Source: Thermoleophilum album
GTDB taxonomy: Bacteria; Actinomycetota; Thermoleophilia; Solirubrobacterales; Thermoleophilaceae
Length of the DNA: 64,000 nt
Direction of reading: 5' to 3'
NCBI RefSeq assembly: GCF_028867705.1
Contig: NZ_CP066171.1
Coordinates: 434,001-498,000, forward strand
In this document: positions 23,415 through 32,282 of the stretch, piece by piece
Numbering within the stretch: position 1 is the stretch's first letter
How the letters are laid out: each line of letters opens with the position of its first letter
Position numbers and translations under genes: made by a program
The notes under the pieces: model-generated
The model's database searches: none
The model's input: the letters and a program-made list of their open reading frames with translations, nothing else
What the model was told of the DNA's origin: nothing

Positions 23415-26400
23415 GTGAGTCTCGGTGAGCGCTGTGTCGCGTTAGGCGCTGCGCTGGCCGTGGTGGCTGCTGCGGGGAGCGCCGCGAGCGCGACCGACGA
23501 GACGAAGCACGCCTACGCGACCGGGGCGAAACAGGTGCAGGCGGCTCGAGCGAAGCTCCCCGTCTACCGCACCCCCGGCTACAGGGGGTCGACCAAAGTG
23601 CCGCGCACCAGGCCGGCACCGCTGCCGCGCCCGGTGCAGCTCACCAGCAGCGGTCGCTACCCGGACGTCCTTGTCGACGACGCCGGCACCGCGCACATCG
23701 TCTGGACAGAAGACGACGGCGCCCAGGCCGACTCCGTGCACTACTGCCGCCTCAAACGCGCCGCTACCACCTGCGACTCGAAGCTCACGCTAGTTCCGAA
23801 CAAGGCCTACGAGCCCGGTGACGACCCCGAGTTCAACGTCAGTCAGAACGGTGCCCGCATCCTGCGCCTTGGCCAGCAACTCGTGATCATCGACTTCCGC
23901 TACCCGACCACCTACCCGAAGCCCGACGGTTCGGACCCCTCGCGGACCGTGCTGATGTGGGTCAGCTACGACGGCGGCCAGAGTTTCAGCGGGCCGGCGA
24001 TCGTCGGCAACCAGGAGATCAGCGGTGGTGCGCTCGTGTTCGGTCCCGAGAACGATCCGACGATCCTCACCACCACCGACACCGTCACCGGCGGCACCTT
24101 CGTGCAGGCGATCCAGCCGGGACAGTTCACGAGCGCGAGCGGCAACCTCGGCAGCGGCGGTCCCGACCGCGCCTACTCCGGCAGCCTCGCCGTCGACGGC
24201 GGTGTTCCAGTGGCGGCGTTCGCCGATCTAAACAACACCACGTACGTGCGTCGCTGGTCGGGCAACGGCTCGCCCGCCGACCCCGCGACCTGGGGCCCGC
24301 CGCTGACGGTCGCAGGCGACGAGCCGCAGCTGGCTGGCGGACCCAACGGGTTGTTCCTCCTCAACCGGCCGCAGCCGGGAGCGCCGTACGCTGTGCGCAG
24401 GATCGCGGGCGGTCAGGTCGGACGCTCGGTCGCGGTTTCGCCCGCCAACGCCAGCCTGCGCTCCTTCTACGCGAGCCCCTCGGGCCGCCTGTTCGCCGCT
24501 TGGCAAGAGGGCGCCGGCGGAACGGGCGCCAAGGTCCAGTTGCGCAGCTCGGCCGACGGGCGCTCGTGGGGCGACCCGCAACCGCTCGTCACCGGGAGCG
24601 CCAACGGTCAGATCCGGATCGGCGCGGCCGCCGATGGGGGCGGCTTCGCTGTCCTCAACCACACCGGCGGGATCAACCAGTACGGGACCCTGTACGCGCT
24701 CGGTTTCGGCCCCCGGAACCCCACCGGCAAGCGCGGCTTGGCTGGTCTGCCCGGCGGCGGCACCGACGCTGTCACCAGCTGCCAGACAATCCGTTTCGGT
24801 CTCGCGCGGTTCGACACCAAGTTCGGGTGCTTTCTGGCCGGCAGCGGCGCGGCGCGGGGAAGCGTCGTGACCAGCGGCGAGCTCGACTTGAACGGGCTCC
24901 GCGTCGTGCCGGAAGCAGGCACGAAGATCGTGATCGATCCCCGGGCCCGCACCATCGACACGGCGCCCGCGACGGGCGCGGTGCGCGTGCTGCTGGAGCA
25001 CGGCTCGACGTCGATCACGCTCTGGCGCGGCGCGATCCACGCCAAGCTGCCCAGCGCAGGACCGGGCAGCACGCTTTTCAGTTTCGACACCGGTGCGTTC
25101 GGCGTCGACGTGCTGGGCTTCGCCGCACGGGGGCGCATCGACGTGCTGCTTGCCCAAGACAGCGTGCGCGTTCCGGTGTCGCTGCAGCTGCCGAAGATCT
25201 TCGGCGACGTGCGCGGCGCGGCCCAGCTTGTCGGCGAGCGCGGCCGCGGGTTGCGCCTCGACTCGCTGGCGATCAACGTCGGCAACGCCTTCCTCGGTCC
25301 GCTGCTCATCAAGAGGATCGACATCGAGTACGCGGGCAGCCAGGAGTTGTGGCGCGGTGCTGCGACGGTGCAGTTCCCGCCCCCCGCGCTCGGCGGCAGC
25401 CTCGGCGGCGACGTCGAGTTCCAGGGCGGGGCTTACAAGCGGGGAGGCTTCGCCTACGAACCGCCGCCTCCCGGCATCGTGATCGGCCCGTTCGTCTATC
25501 TCAACCGCATCGGCGGCCGTCTCGACCTCGACCCCACACATATCCAGGCGAGCGCGCGCGTGGGCGCCGGCACGCCAGCGGTGGGCGGGGTGTCGCCGAT
25601 AAACGTCGTCGGTACGTTCGACATGACCTTCCCCTCGCCGCCGCGGCCCGTCACCTTCGAGATGAACGGCCGTGTCACGTTCTTCATATTCGAGATTGGG
25701 CGCGGTTTTCTGCGCTTCACGGGCGACGGCACAGCGGCCTTCGGCGGGCACGTCGGGCTCGATCTCGGCCCTCTCCGGGTGCGGGCCGACGCCGACGGCT
25801 TCGTCGACGCGCGCCGCGGCGAGTTCGGCGCTTCGCTGAGCGGCGAGACGTGCATCGCCTTGAAGCTGTCGACGCCGGTCGGCACGTTCGACGCCGGGTG
25901 CGTTGGCGTCGGCACCGACGCAGCGATCTCCACGGCCGGTTTCGCCGCCTGCGCGGGGGTGAACGTACCGCCGCCGTTCAGCACCTTCACCGGCAAGCGC
26001 GTCACCGGGGGTATCGAGGTGCCGGCTCGCGACCTCGAGCCGGCGCTGCTCGCCAATCCGGCCACGACGAGCGCGCTTTTGCTCGCCCATCTGCGGTTCC
26101 CCTGCAACACCGGCCCGTACCGAAAGCCGCCGCCTGCTGCTGTCTCGAAGGCGGCCGCGCCGGGGTCCGTGGCGGTCCGGATTGGCCGCGCTCTTCCCAG
26201 CGCGACACTCGCTGTGGTCGGCCAGGGCGGCGCGCCCCGGGTGAGCGTCACCGGACCGGGCGGCAAGGCGGTGGGTTTCAGCGTCAATGCGGCCGCCGTG
26301 CCGGCGACGTACGTGGTGATCCCGAAGCCGGCCGCGGGCGCCTACACCGTCACGCCCCAACCGGGGTCGCCGGCGATCGCGGAGGTGTCGGTCGGCGCCG

Positions 26401-26942
26401 GGTACCGGCCGGCGCAGGTGCGCGCGCCGCTCGGCCGCCGGGGCGGCAAGCGCACGATCGCCTACCGCGTCGCCAATGCCGGCAGCGGCCAAGAGATCGT
26501 TTTCCTCGAGCGCGGGGCGTTCGGTAGTCGGATCATCGCTCGCACGCGCAAGTCGCGGGGCACGATCCGCTTCACTCCCTTCGAAGCGCGCGGGACCAGG
26601 CGCACTGTGGTGGCGCAGGTACGGCGCGAGGGACTCGTGCACGACGAGCGGGTAGTGGGCAGCTTCCGCGCGCCGCGCCCCGCGCGCCCCAGCCGGGTGC
26701 CGCACCTGCGCATCAAGCGCCGCGGCAGAACGCTCACGGTGACGTTCGGACGCGCCCGCGGAGCTGTGCAGTACCTGGTCTGGATCCGCGGGAGCCATGG
26801 GCGCCGCGAGCTCAAGGTGCTCTCGGCGCGGCAGCGGCGGGTGCGCACACGCATCCTCGCTCCCGGCGACCGCCTCACCGTTCGGGTCGCCGCGCGCTCG
26901 CGGCTGGGGTTGATCGGGCCGGCGGCTAGCGTGCGCCGCTGA
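23415..26942 (+). CDS. large secreted protein with BNR/sialidase-like N-terminal half
   Basis: An 1175-residue exported protein of unknown function. The signal peptide is short and ends near SAASA (about residue 26). The N-terminal 450 residues have beta-propeller features: DVLVDDAGTAHIVWTED, SYDGGQSFSGP near 185 and SADGRSWGDPQ near 379 are Asp-box (BNR-like) repeats. The middle, about 480-880, is strand-rich and Gly-rich without a known motif. The C-terminal 250 residues look like two or three Ig/FN3-type domains ending in a basic Arg-rich tail. No sortase signal is present. The BNR part suggests carbohydrate or surface binding, but no catalytic residues were identified. A consensus promoter lies just upstream. 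Confidence 0.75.
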   Translation: MSLGERCVALGAALAVVAAAGSAASATDETKHAYATGAKQVQAARAKLPVYRTPGYRGSTKVPRTRPAPLPRPVQLTSSGRYPDVLVDDAGTAHIVWTEDDGAQADSVHYCRLKRAATTCDSKLTLVPNKAYEPGDDPEFNVSQNGARILRLGQQLVIIDFRYPTTYPKPDGSDPSRTVLMWVSYDGGQSFSGPAIVGNQEISGGALVFGPENDPTILTTTDTVTGGTFVQAIQPGQFTSASGNLGSGGPDRAYSGSLAVDGGVPVAAFADLNNTTYVRRWSGNGSPADPATWGPPLTVAGDEPQLAGGPNGLFLLNRPQPGAPYAVRRIAGGQVGRSVAVSPANASLRSFYASPSGRLFAAWQEGAGGTGAKVQLRSSADGRSWGDPQPLVTGSANGQIRIGAAADGGGFAVLNHTGGINQYGTLYALGFGPRNPTGKRGLAGLPGGGTDAVTSCQTIRFGLARFDTKFGCFLAGSGAARGSVVTSGELDLNGLRVVPEAGTKIVIDPRARTIDTAPATGAVRVLLEHGSTSITLWRGAIHAKLPSAGPGSTLFSFDTGAFGVDVLGFAARGRIDVLLAQDSVRVPVSLQLPKIFGDVRGAAQLVGERGRGLRLDSLAINVGNAFLGPLLIKRIDIEYAGSQELWRGAATVQFPPPALGGSLGGDVEFQGGAYKRGGFAYEPPPPGIVIGPFVYLNRIGGRLDLDPTHIQASARVGAGTPAVGGVSPINVVGTFDMTFPSPPRPVTFEMNGRVTFFIFEIGRGFLRFTGDGTAAFGGHVGLDLGPLRVRADADGFVDARRGEFGASLSGETCIALKLSTPVGTFDAGCVGVGTDAAISTAGFAACAGVNVPPPFSTFTGKRVTGGIEVPARDLEPALLANPATTSALLLAHLRFPCNTGPYRKPPPAAVSKAAAPGSVAVRIGRALPSATLAVVGQGGAPRVSVTGPGGKAVGFSVNAAAVPATYVVIPKPAAGAYTVTPQPGSPAIAEVSVGAGYRPAQVRAPLGRRGGKRTIAYRVANAGSGQEIVFLERGAFGSRIIARTRKSRGTIRFTPFEARGTRRTVVAQVRREGLVHDERVVGSFRAPRPARPSRVPHLRIKRRGRTLTVTFGRARGAVQYLVWIRGSHGRRELKVLSARQRRVRTRILAPGDRLTVRVAARSRLGLIGPAASVRR

Positions 26943-27040
26943 GCGGCTGCTCGCCCACCCCTGCCGGGGCGCCCGCCGACGGTCGCGACCCCGCCCTGCG
27001 AGCGTGGTGGAAAAGCCGCGCCCGAGACCGAGCTGGGGGG

Positions 27041-27058
27041 CGACTGACTCGTCAGTCA
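27041..27058. promoter_or_regulatory. FadR/TetR-type palindrome in the etf promoter
   Basis: GACTGAC (27042-27048) and GTCAGTC (27051-27057) are exact inverted repeats separated by TC. The 18-base site closely matches the Bacillus FadR consensus TGAATGANTANTCATTCA. It overlaps the likely -35 region, so binding would repress. A TetR-family regulator responding to acyl-CoA is inferred. Confidence 0.6.
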
Positions 27059-27073
27059 AGAGCGCGGTAAGAT
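27044..27073 (+). promoter_or_regulatory. etf operon promoter (CTGACT ... TAAGAT)
   Basis: TAAGAT at 27068-27073 is a good -10 box. CTGACT at 27044-27049 is a plausible -35 with an 18-base spacer and lies inside the palindrome. The start point would be near 27080, leaving a leader of about 60 bases with GAAGGAGA before the GTG at 27141. Confidence 0.5.
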
Positions 27074-27140
27074 TCCGCGCGCTCACTGCGCCGCCGCAAC
27101 ACGAACCTGATTTGCGACAGCGACCCGAAGGAGATCGCCC

Positions 27141-27935
27141 GTGAAGATCTGCGTCCTCGTCAAGGAGGTACCCGACGCGGCGGTCGAGAAGCGCATCGAC
27201 CCGCAAACCAAGCGCCTCGACCGCTCCGGCGAGACCCAGCTCAACCCCTTCGACACCCACGCGATCGAGGCTGCGATGCAGCTGCGCGAGGGTGGCAAGG
27301 TCCAGGTCGACGAGATCGTCGCCGTGACGATGGGCCCGGAGGGCGCCTTCCGCACGCTCCACAAGGCCGTCTCGCTCGGTGCCGATCGCTCGATCCACCT
27401 CACCGATCCGGCGCTCGCCGGTTCCGACGTCTGCGCAACCGGCTACGCGCTAGCGAAGGTGCTCGAGCGCGAGCAGCCCGATCTCGTGCTGCTCGGGCAG
27501 CAGTCCGACGACGGCGAGTGCTACACGGTCGGCGCGGTCGTTGCCGAGCACCTGAAGATGCCGTCGCTCACCCAGGTGATCGCGATCGAGGTGCAGGACG
27601 GCAAGTTGATCTGCGAGCGCCAGGCCGAGTACGGCTACGACACGGTCGAGGTCGAGCTGCCGGCGGTGATCTCGGTTGGCGACGCGATCAACGAGCCGCG
27701 CTACCCGTCGCTCAAGGCGATCATGGGTGCCAAGAAGAAGCCGCTCGAGAAGCTCTCGGCGGCCGACGCCGGCATCGACCCTGAATACGTCGGGGAGAAG
27801 GGCTCGCGCACCGAGGTCCTCGCGATCAACCCGCCGCCCCAGAAGGAGGCCGGCGAGATCATCGAGGACGAGGACACCGACGAGACCGTCCAAAAGATCA
27901 TCGCCTGGCTCGAGGAAAGGAAGCTGTTGGCATGA
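27141..27935 (+). CDS. etfB: electron transfer flavoprotein, beta subunit
   Basis: A 264-residue ETF beta subunit; with the alpha subunit it collects electrons from acyl-CoA dehydrogenases and delivers them to the membrane quinone via the ETF:quinone oxidoreductase encoded next. KICVLVKEVPDAAVEKRIDP is the usual N-terminus. Family blocks include NPFDTHAIEAAMQL, DLVLLGQQSDDGECYTVG and the recognition-loop region EYGYDTVEVELPAVISVGDAINEPRYPSL that docks on dehydrogenases. A GAAGGAGA ribosome-binding site precedes the GTG start. Its stop overlaps the etfA start by four bases (ATGA). The upstream palindrome suggests control by fatty-acid status. Confidence 0.96.
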   Translation: MKICVLVKEVPDAAVEKRIDPQTKRLDRSGETQLNPFDTHAIEAAMQLREGGKVQVDEIVAVTMGPEGAFRTLHKAVSLGADRSIHLTDPALAGSDVCATGYALAKVLEREQPDLVLLGQQSDDGECYTVGAVVAEHLKMPSLTQVIAIEVQDGKLICERQAEYGYDTVEVELPAVISVGDAINEPRYPSLKAIMGAKKKPLEKLSAADAGIDPEYVGEKGSRTEVLAINPPPQKEAGEIIEDEDTDETVQKIIAWLEERKLLA

Positions 27936-28915
27936 GCGGGATCCTCACCTACGCACTCCACTACCAGGGCGCCTTCAACAAGAACTCGCTCGGAGCGGTC
28001 TCGGAGGGCGCGAAGCTCGCCGCCGAGCTTGGCGGTGAGGCGGCCGCGGTGGTCGTCGGCGGCGACGACCTCACCGACGAGCTCTGCGCTTCGCTCGGCC
28101 GCTACGGCGCTAAGAAGGTCTACCGCGTACGCGGCCCCGAGGGGCTTGCCCAGCCGGTGGTCGACGCGATGGCCAAGGTGATCACCGAGCAGGGCTACGA
28201 CTACGCCCTCTTCGGTGGCGGTCTGCTCGGTTTCGAGGTCGGTGCCGGGCTGTCGGCGCGTCTGCGCGCCGGCGTCGTGATGGAGGTCACCGAGGTCAAG
28301 GTGCAGGATGGTCGCCTGATCGCCACCCGTCCTGTGCTCCAGGACTCGGCGCTCGTCGACTCCGGTTACGTCGGGTCGCCGGGCATCGTGATCGGGCGTC
28401 TGAATGCCTTCGACGCCGTCGAGCGTGACGGCGGCCCGGCCGAGGTGATCGACGTCGACGTCCAGTTCGAGGCGCACTCGCAGAAGGCGCGCATGGTGAA
28501 GCGCGGCGAGCAGCGCGGTGCCGACGTCAACATCGAGGACGCCGAGATCATCGTCGCCGGCGGCCGCGGCCTCGGCGAGGCCGAGAAGTTCCGCATGCTC
28601 GAGGAGCTGGCCGAGCTGATGGGCGGAGCCGTTGCCGCGACGCGTGCGGTGGTCGACGCGGGCTGGTACCCGTACGCCGCCCAGATCGGTCAGACCGGCA
28701 AGACGGTGGCGCCGAAGCTCTACCTGGCGGCGGGTATCTCCGGCGCGATCCAGCACAAGGTCGGCATGCAGAACTCCGAGAACATCGTCGCGATCAACAA
28801 GGACCCCAACGCGCCGATCTTCGAGTTCTGCGACCTCGGTGTCGTCGGCGACCTGCACAAGATCGTGCCCAAGCTGATCGAGGCGGTGCGGGCACGCAAG
28901 AACGGCGGGGCGTAG
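27932..28915 (+). CDS. etfA: electron transfer flavoprotein, alpha subunit
   Basis: A 327-residue ETF alpha subunit carrying most of the FAD site. The C-terminal FAD domain has IVAGGRGLGEAEKFRMLEELAELMGGAVAATRAVVDAGW, then QIGQTGKTVAPKLYLAAGISGAIQHKVGMQ and the IVAINKDPNAPIFEFCDLGVVGDLHKIVP block, all hallmark segments. The start ATG overlaps the etfB stop, so synthesis is coupled. The gene is followed four bases later by the ETF:quinone oxidoreductase. Confidence 0.97.
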   Translation: MSGILTYALHYQGAFNKNSLGAVSEGAKLAAELGGEAAAVVVGGDDLTDELCASLGRYGAKKVYRVRGPEGLAQPVVDAMAKVITEQGYDYALFGGGLLGFEVGAGLSARLRAGVVMEVTEVKVQDGRLIATRPVLQDSALVDSGYVGSPGIVIGRLNAFDAVERDGGPAEVIDVDVQFEAHSQKARMVKRGEQRGADVNIEDAEIIVAGGRGLGEAEKFRMLEELAELMGGAVAATRAVVDAGWYPYAAQIGQTGKTVAPKLYLAAGISGAIQHKVGMQNSENIVAINKDPNAPIFEFCDLGVVGDLHKIVPKLIEAVRARKNGGA

Positions 28916-28919
28916 CGTC

Positions 28920-30647
28920 ATGGCTAGCGCGCCGGCAGAGTTCCCTCCCAAGGTCGACCCGGCGAAGGAGTTCGTCGGGCCGCCGACCGACTCTCCCGAC
29001 GAGCGGATCGAGGTCGGGGTCGCGATCGTCGGCGGCGGTCCCGCCGGGCTCTCGTGCGCGATCCGACTCGGCCAGCTGCTCGCCGAGGACGAGAAGCTGC
29101 TGGAGTCGCTCGGCGAGGTGCCGATCGCGATCATCGAGAAGGGCAAGACCTGCGGTTCGCACCTGCTCTCCGGCGCGATGATGCGTCCCACGGCGATGCG
29201 GCGTCTGTTCCCCGACCTGCCCGAGTCGGAGTGGCCGACCTACGGGCCTGTCGACAAGGACGCCGTCTACCTGCTCACGCCGAAGCGGGCGCTGCCGCTG
29301 AAGCCAACGCCGCCGCCGTTCCGCAACCACGGTAACCACGTCACCTCGGTTGCTCAGCTCGGCCGCTGGTTGGCGGAGAAGGCGGAAGAGCTCGGCGCCT
29401 ACATCCTCCCCGAGACAGCTGCCGTCAAGCTGCTCGTCGAGGATGGCCAAGTTGTCGGTGTGCGCACCGGCGACAAGGGGCGTGATCGCGAGGGCAAGGA
29501 GCTCAGCAACTTCGAGCCGGGTTCCGACGTCGTCGCCAAAGCCACGGTGCTCTGCGAGGGCACGCAAGGCCACTTGGCGGGCGCGGCGATCCGTTACTTC
29601 GGGCTTGGCTCCGACGACCCCCAGCAGTGGGAGCTCGGCGTCAAGGAGGTGTGGGAGGTCAAGCAGCCGCTCGACCGCGTCATCCACACCATGGGCTGGC
29701 CGCTCCGCTACCGGGCGAAGTTCGGCGAGTTCGGCGGCTCGTTCATCTACCCGATGGGCGAGGACAAGGTGTCGCTGGGCTTCGTGGCCGGTCTCGACTA
29801 CAAGGACGCCACCTTCTCGGTGCACGACACGCTCCAGCTGCTCAAGACCCACCCGCTCGTGCGCGGCATCATCGAGGGCGGCAAGCGCATCGCCTGGGGT
29901 GCCAAGACGATCCCGTCGGGCGGCTACTGGGCGATGCCCAAGCGGCTGTGGGCGCCCGGCATGTGCATCACCGGTGACTCGGCCGGAATGGTCAACGTTC
30001 CGCGCCTCAAAGGCATCCACTACGCGATGCTCTCGGGCATCCTCGCTGCCGAGGCGATCTACGAAGCGCTCAAGCAGAGCGGGTCGGCGCGCGACCTCTC
30101 GGGGTACGAGCGGCGCGTGCGCGAGTCCGAGATCGAGAAGGACCTCTACGAGGTGCGCAACATGCGCCAGCCCTTCACCAAAGGGTTCTTCATCGGCGGC
30201 GCGATCTCAAACGCGATGCTCATCACCAAGGGCCGGATCCCCGGCGGTCACTGGGAGACCCACGACGACGCCACCGTCCCGGTCTTCATCGGCGATCGCG
30301 ACAAGGTCTACCCGAAGCCCGACAACCAACTCACCTTCAACAAGCTGGACTCGGTCTTCCTCTCGGGCAACGCGACCCGCGACGACGCACCGAACCACAT
30401 CCGCATCGCCAACCCGGTGCCGCTCGAGGTGGCGCTGATGTGGCAGAACATGTGCCCGGCGCAGGTCTACGAGGTGCCCGAGGAGGAGCTCGAGGCGGCA
30501 CGCGTCGACGGCAAGCTCGACGGCAAGAAGCTCGTGAACGTCAAGGTGACGCCGTCGAACTGCGTGCAGTGCGGCGCGATCACCGCCAAGGGCGGACGCC
30601 TCACACCGCCCGAGGGCGGCGACGGGCCGAACTACCAGGTCACCTGA
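28920..30647 (+). CDS. electron transfer flavoprotein:quinone oxidoreductase (ETF dehydrogenase)
   Basis: A 575-residue membrane-associated FAD/Fe-S protein that oxidises reduced ETF and reduces quinone, in this group probably menaquinone. The N-terminal FAD motif is VAIVGGGPAGLSCAIRLG (about 37-54); TCGSHLLSGAMM and NHGNHVTSVAQLGRWL follow in the expected order. The C-terminal domain holds CPAQVYE and NCVQCGAIT. Canonical enzymes have four cluster cysteines, one in CPA and three as CxxCxxC. Here the last position is Ile and the loop to PEGG is four residues shorter, so only three expected cysteines are present. The gene is four bases after etfA and completes the operon. Confidence 0.94.
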   Translation: MASAPAEFPPKVDPAKEFVGPPTDSPDERIEVGVAIVGGGPAGLSCAIRLGQLLAEDEKLLESLGEVPIAIIEKGKTCGSHLLSGAMMRPTAMRRLFPDLPESEWPTYGPVDKDAVYLLTPKRALPLKPTPPPFRNHGNHVTSVAQLGRWLAEKAEELGAYILPETAAVKLLVEDGQVVGVRTGDKGRDREGKELSNFEPGSDVVAKATVLCEGTQGHLAGAAIRYFGLGSDDPQQWELGVKEVWEVKQPLDRVIHTMGWPLRYRAKFGEFGGSFIYPMGEDKVSLGFVAGLDYKDATFSVHDTLQLLKTHPLVRGIIEGGKRIAWGAKTIPSGGYWAMPKRLWAPGMCITGDSAGMVNVPRLKGIHYAMLSGILAAEAIYEALKQSGSARDLSGYERRVRESEIEKDLYEVRNMRQPFTKGFFIGGAISNAMLITKGRIPGGHWETHDDATVPVFIGDRDKVYPKPDNQLTFNKLDSVFLSGNATRDDAPNHIRIANPVPLEVALMWQNMCPAQVYEVPEEELEAARVDGKLDGKKLVNVKVTPSNCVQCGAITAKGGRLTPPEGGDGPNYQVT

Positions 30648-30657
30648 TCAGGCCGCG

Positions 30658-31062
30658 CTAGATCCGGCTCTGGAAGCTCGGCGCGGGCATCCCGGCCTCG
30701 CCGAGTCGGTTCCAGTCGACGTCGAGGTGCACCATTCCCTCGACCACGCCGTCGCGCACCACCGGCAGATGGTGGATCTGGTACTGCGCCATCAACTCGG
30801 ACGCGTCGGTGAGGAGCGCGTCGGGCGGTGCCGCTATCGGCTGCTCGCTCATCCAGCGTGCGACGGGCTCCGCGGTCGGCGACGGACTGGCGGCCACCGC
30901 CCGCGTGACGTCCCAGTCGGTGAGGATCCCCACGAGCCGCCCCTCGGCACACACCGGAAGCGCCTTGACGTCGCCGGCGACCATCTTGCGAGCGGCCTCG
31001 CCGATGGTGTCGTCGGGAGCTGCGCTGGGCAGCTCACGTGTCATCAGGTCTCGCAGTCGCAT
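30658..31062 (-). CDS. tandem CBS-domain protein
   Basis: A 134-residue soluble protein made of two CBS motifs: LRDLMTRELPSAAPDDTIGEAARKM with GRLVGILTDWDVTRAV, and VARWMSEQPIAAPPDALLTDASELM with DGVVEGMVHLDVDW. Two CBS motifs form a Bateman module that usually senses adenine nucleotides. No other domain is attached, so it probably acts as a stand-alone regulator or partner. GGAGGGAGGT lies six bases before the ATG. It converges on the ETF operon with ten bases between stops, and is divergent from gpsA. Confidence 0.88.
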   Translation of the reverse strand: MRLRDLMTRELPSAAPDDTIGEAARKMVAGDVKALPVCAEGRLVGILTDWDVTRAVAASPSPTAEPVARWMSEQPIAAPPDALLTDASELMAQYQIHHLPVVRDGVVEGMVHLDVDWNRLGEAGMPAPSFQSRI

Positions 31063-31156
31063 GCCGTACCTCCCTCCGTTGTGGCCAGCAGCTCGCGGCT
31101 GTCTCTCGAGCTGCTTTTACCCGCCGCGCGCGAAGCTCACGCCGCGGTTCGATCGG

Positions 31157-31162
31157 TAGCCT
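31157..31162 (+). promoter_or_regulatory. -10 box TAGCCT before gpsA
   Basis: TAGCCT is followed by six bases and then the ATT codon at 31169, which is the only potential start upstream of the NAD-binding motif. It also supplies the in-frame TAG that limits the open frame. Confidence 0.4.
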
Positions 31163-31168
31163 CGCGCC

Positions 31169-32278
31169 ATTCGTCTACGCGGTGACAACTTCCGGCGTGC
31201 GGCGGTCGTCGGGGCCGGCTCGTTCGGCACCGCCGTGGCGGTCCTGTTGGCCCGTGCCGGGCTGCGCGCCACGCTCGTGGCGCGCAGCTTCGCGCAGGCC
31301 GCCGAGCTTAAGGAGAAGCGCGAGAACAGCCGCTACCTGCCTGGCGTGGCGCTGCCCCAGGGCGTGCGCGTGGCCGCTTTGGAGGGCGGTTGGCAGGAGG
31401 CTCTCGCCCGCTCCGACCTGGTCTTTCTCGCCGTGCCGTCGCGCGCCGTCGGCGAGGTCGCACGCGCGCTCGCAGGCAGCGAGGTGCCCGGCCATGCGGG
31501 TGTGGTCTCGCTCGTCAAAGGGCTCGTGCCGCCCGACGGCACGCCACCCACCAGTGTGCTCGCCGAGCACTTCGGCCGCGACCGCATCGCCTGTGTCGGC
31601 GGTCCGGCCCACGCGCGCGAGATGGTCGAAGCGGGCGCCGGGCTTGTCTGCGCGGCGTGGTCGGCTTCGCTCGCCCACTCGGTGGCGGCGGTCTTCCAGG
31701 CTGCCGGTGTCGTTTGCGAGGTCTCGGCCGACCCGGCGGGGGTCGAGCTCGCCGGCGTCGCCAAAAACGCCGCTGCGGTCGCCGTCGGCGCGACACGCGA
31801 GCAGGGTTTGAACGCCGCCGGGATGGCTGCCGCCGACATCTTCCGCGAGGTGCTCGCCCTCGCCGAGCGCCGCGGTGCCGATGCGCGCACCTTCGTCGGT
31901 CGCGCCGGCACCGGCGATCTCGTCGCCACGGCGCTCGCACCGAGCTCGCGCAACCGCACCGCCGGCGAGCTGCTCGCCCGTGGCGTGCCGGCGAGCGAGA
32001 TACCCGAGCGGGTGGGGCAGGCGGTCGAGGCGCTCGACACGGTTCGCCTGCTCGCGCGGGCGATCGAGCGCGAGGGACTCGAGGCCCCCGTCACATCGGC
32101 GCTCGCGCGCTTGATCGAAGGCACGTTGCCGCTCGACCGCTGGGTGGCGCTTGTACGCGCCCAACAGCAGCCGCCGGCGAGCTTCCGTCGGCCTCGTTCT
32201 TGGTTGCTGCGGCTGCGCTATCTCGCGCGGCGGATGCGCGCCGTGCGGCGGGAGCGTCCGGCGCGGTACACTCGCTGA
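31169..32278 (+). CDS. gpsA: glycerol-3-phosphate dehydrogenase [NAD(P)+], with a probable ATT start
   Basis: The enzyme reduces dihydroxyacetone phosphate to sn-glycerol-3-phosphate for phospholipid synthesis. The Rossmann motif [19 protein letters not shown] is coded from 31205, before the first GTG (31235). The frame is closed by TAG at 31157, so no ATG, GTG or TTG precedes the motif; ATT at 31169 is the best candidate and gives 369 residues. Further family blocks are [27 protein letters not shown] and the catalytic lysine region [15 protein letters not shown], then GTGDLVAT and [12 protein letters not shown]. The C-terminal 40 residues extend beyond the usual end and are Arg-rich. A sequencing indel near the 5' end is the alternative explanation. 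Confidence 0.88.
   Translation: MRLRGDNFRRAAVVGAGSFGTAVAVLLARAGLRATLVARSFAQAAELKEKRENSRYLPGVALPQGVRVAALEGGWQEALARSDLVFLAVPSRAVGEVARALAGSEVPGHAGVVSLVKGLVPPDGTPPTSVLAEHFGRDRIACVGGPAHAREMVEAGAGLVCAAWSASLAHSVAAVFQAAGVVCEVSADPAGVELAGVAKNAAAVAVGATREQGLNAAGMAAADIFREVLALAERRGADARTFVGRAGTGDLVATALAPSSRNRTAGELLARGVPASEIPERVGQAVEALDTVRLLARAIEREGLEAPVTSALARLIEGTLPLDRWVALVRAQQQPPASFRRPRSWLLRLRYLARRMRAVRRERPARYTR
32267..32272 (+). promoter_or_regulatory. -10 box TACACT for rpmE inside the end of gpsA
   Basis: TACACT lies ten bases before the rpmE ATG at 32283 and overlaps the last gpsA codons. It would let L31 be transcribed separately from gpsA. Confidence 0.4.
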
Positions 32279-32282
32279 CGCA

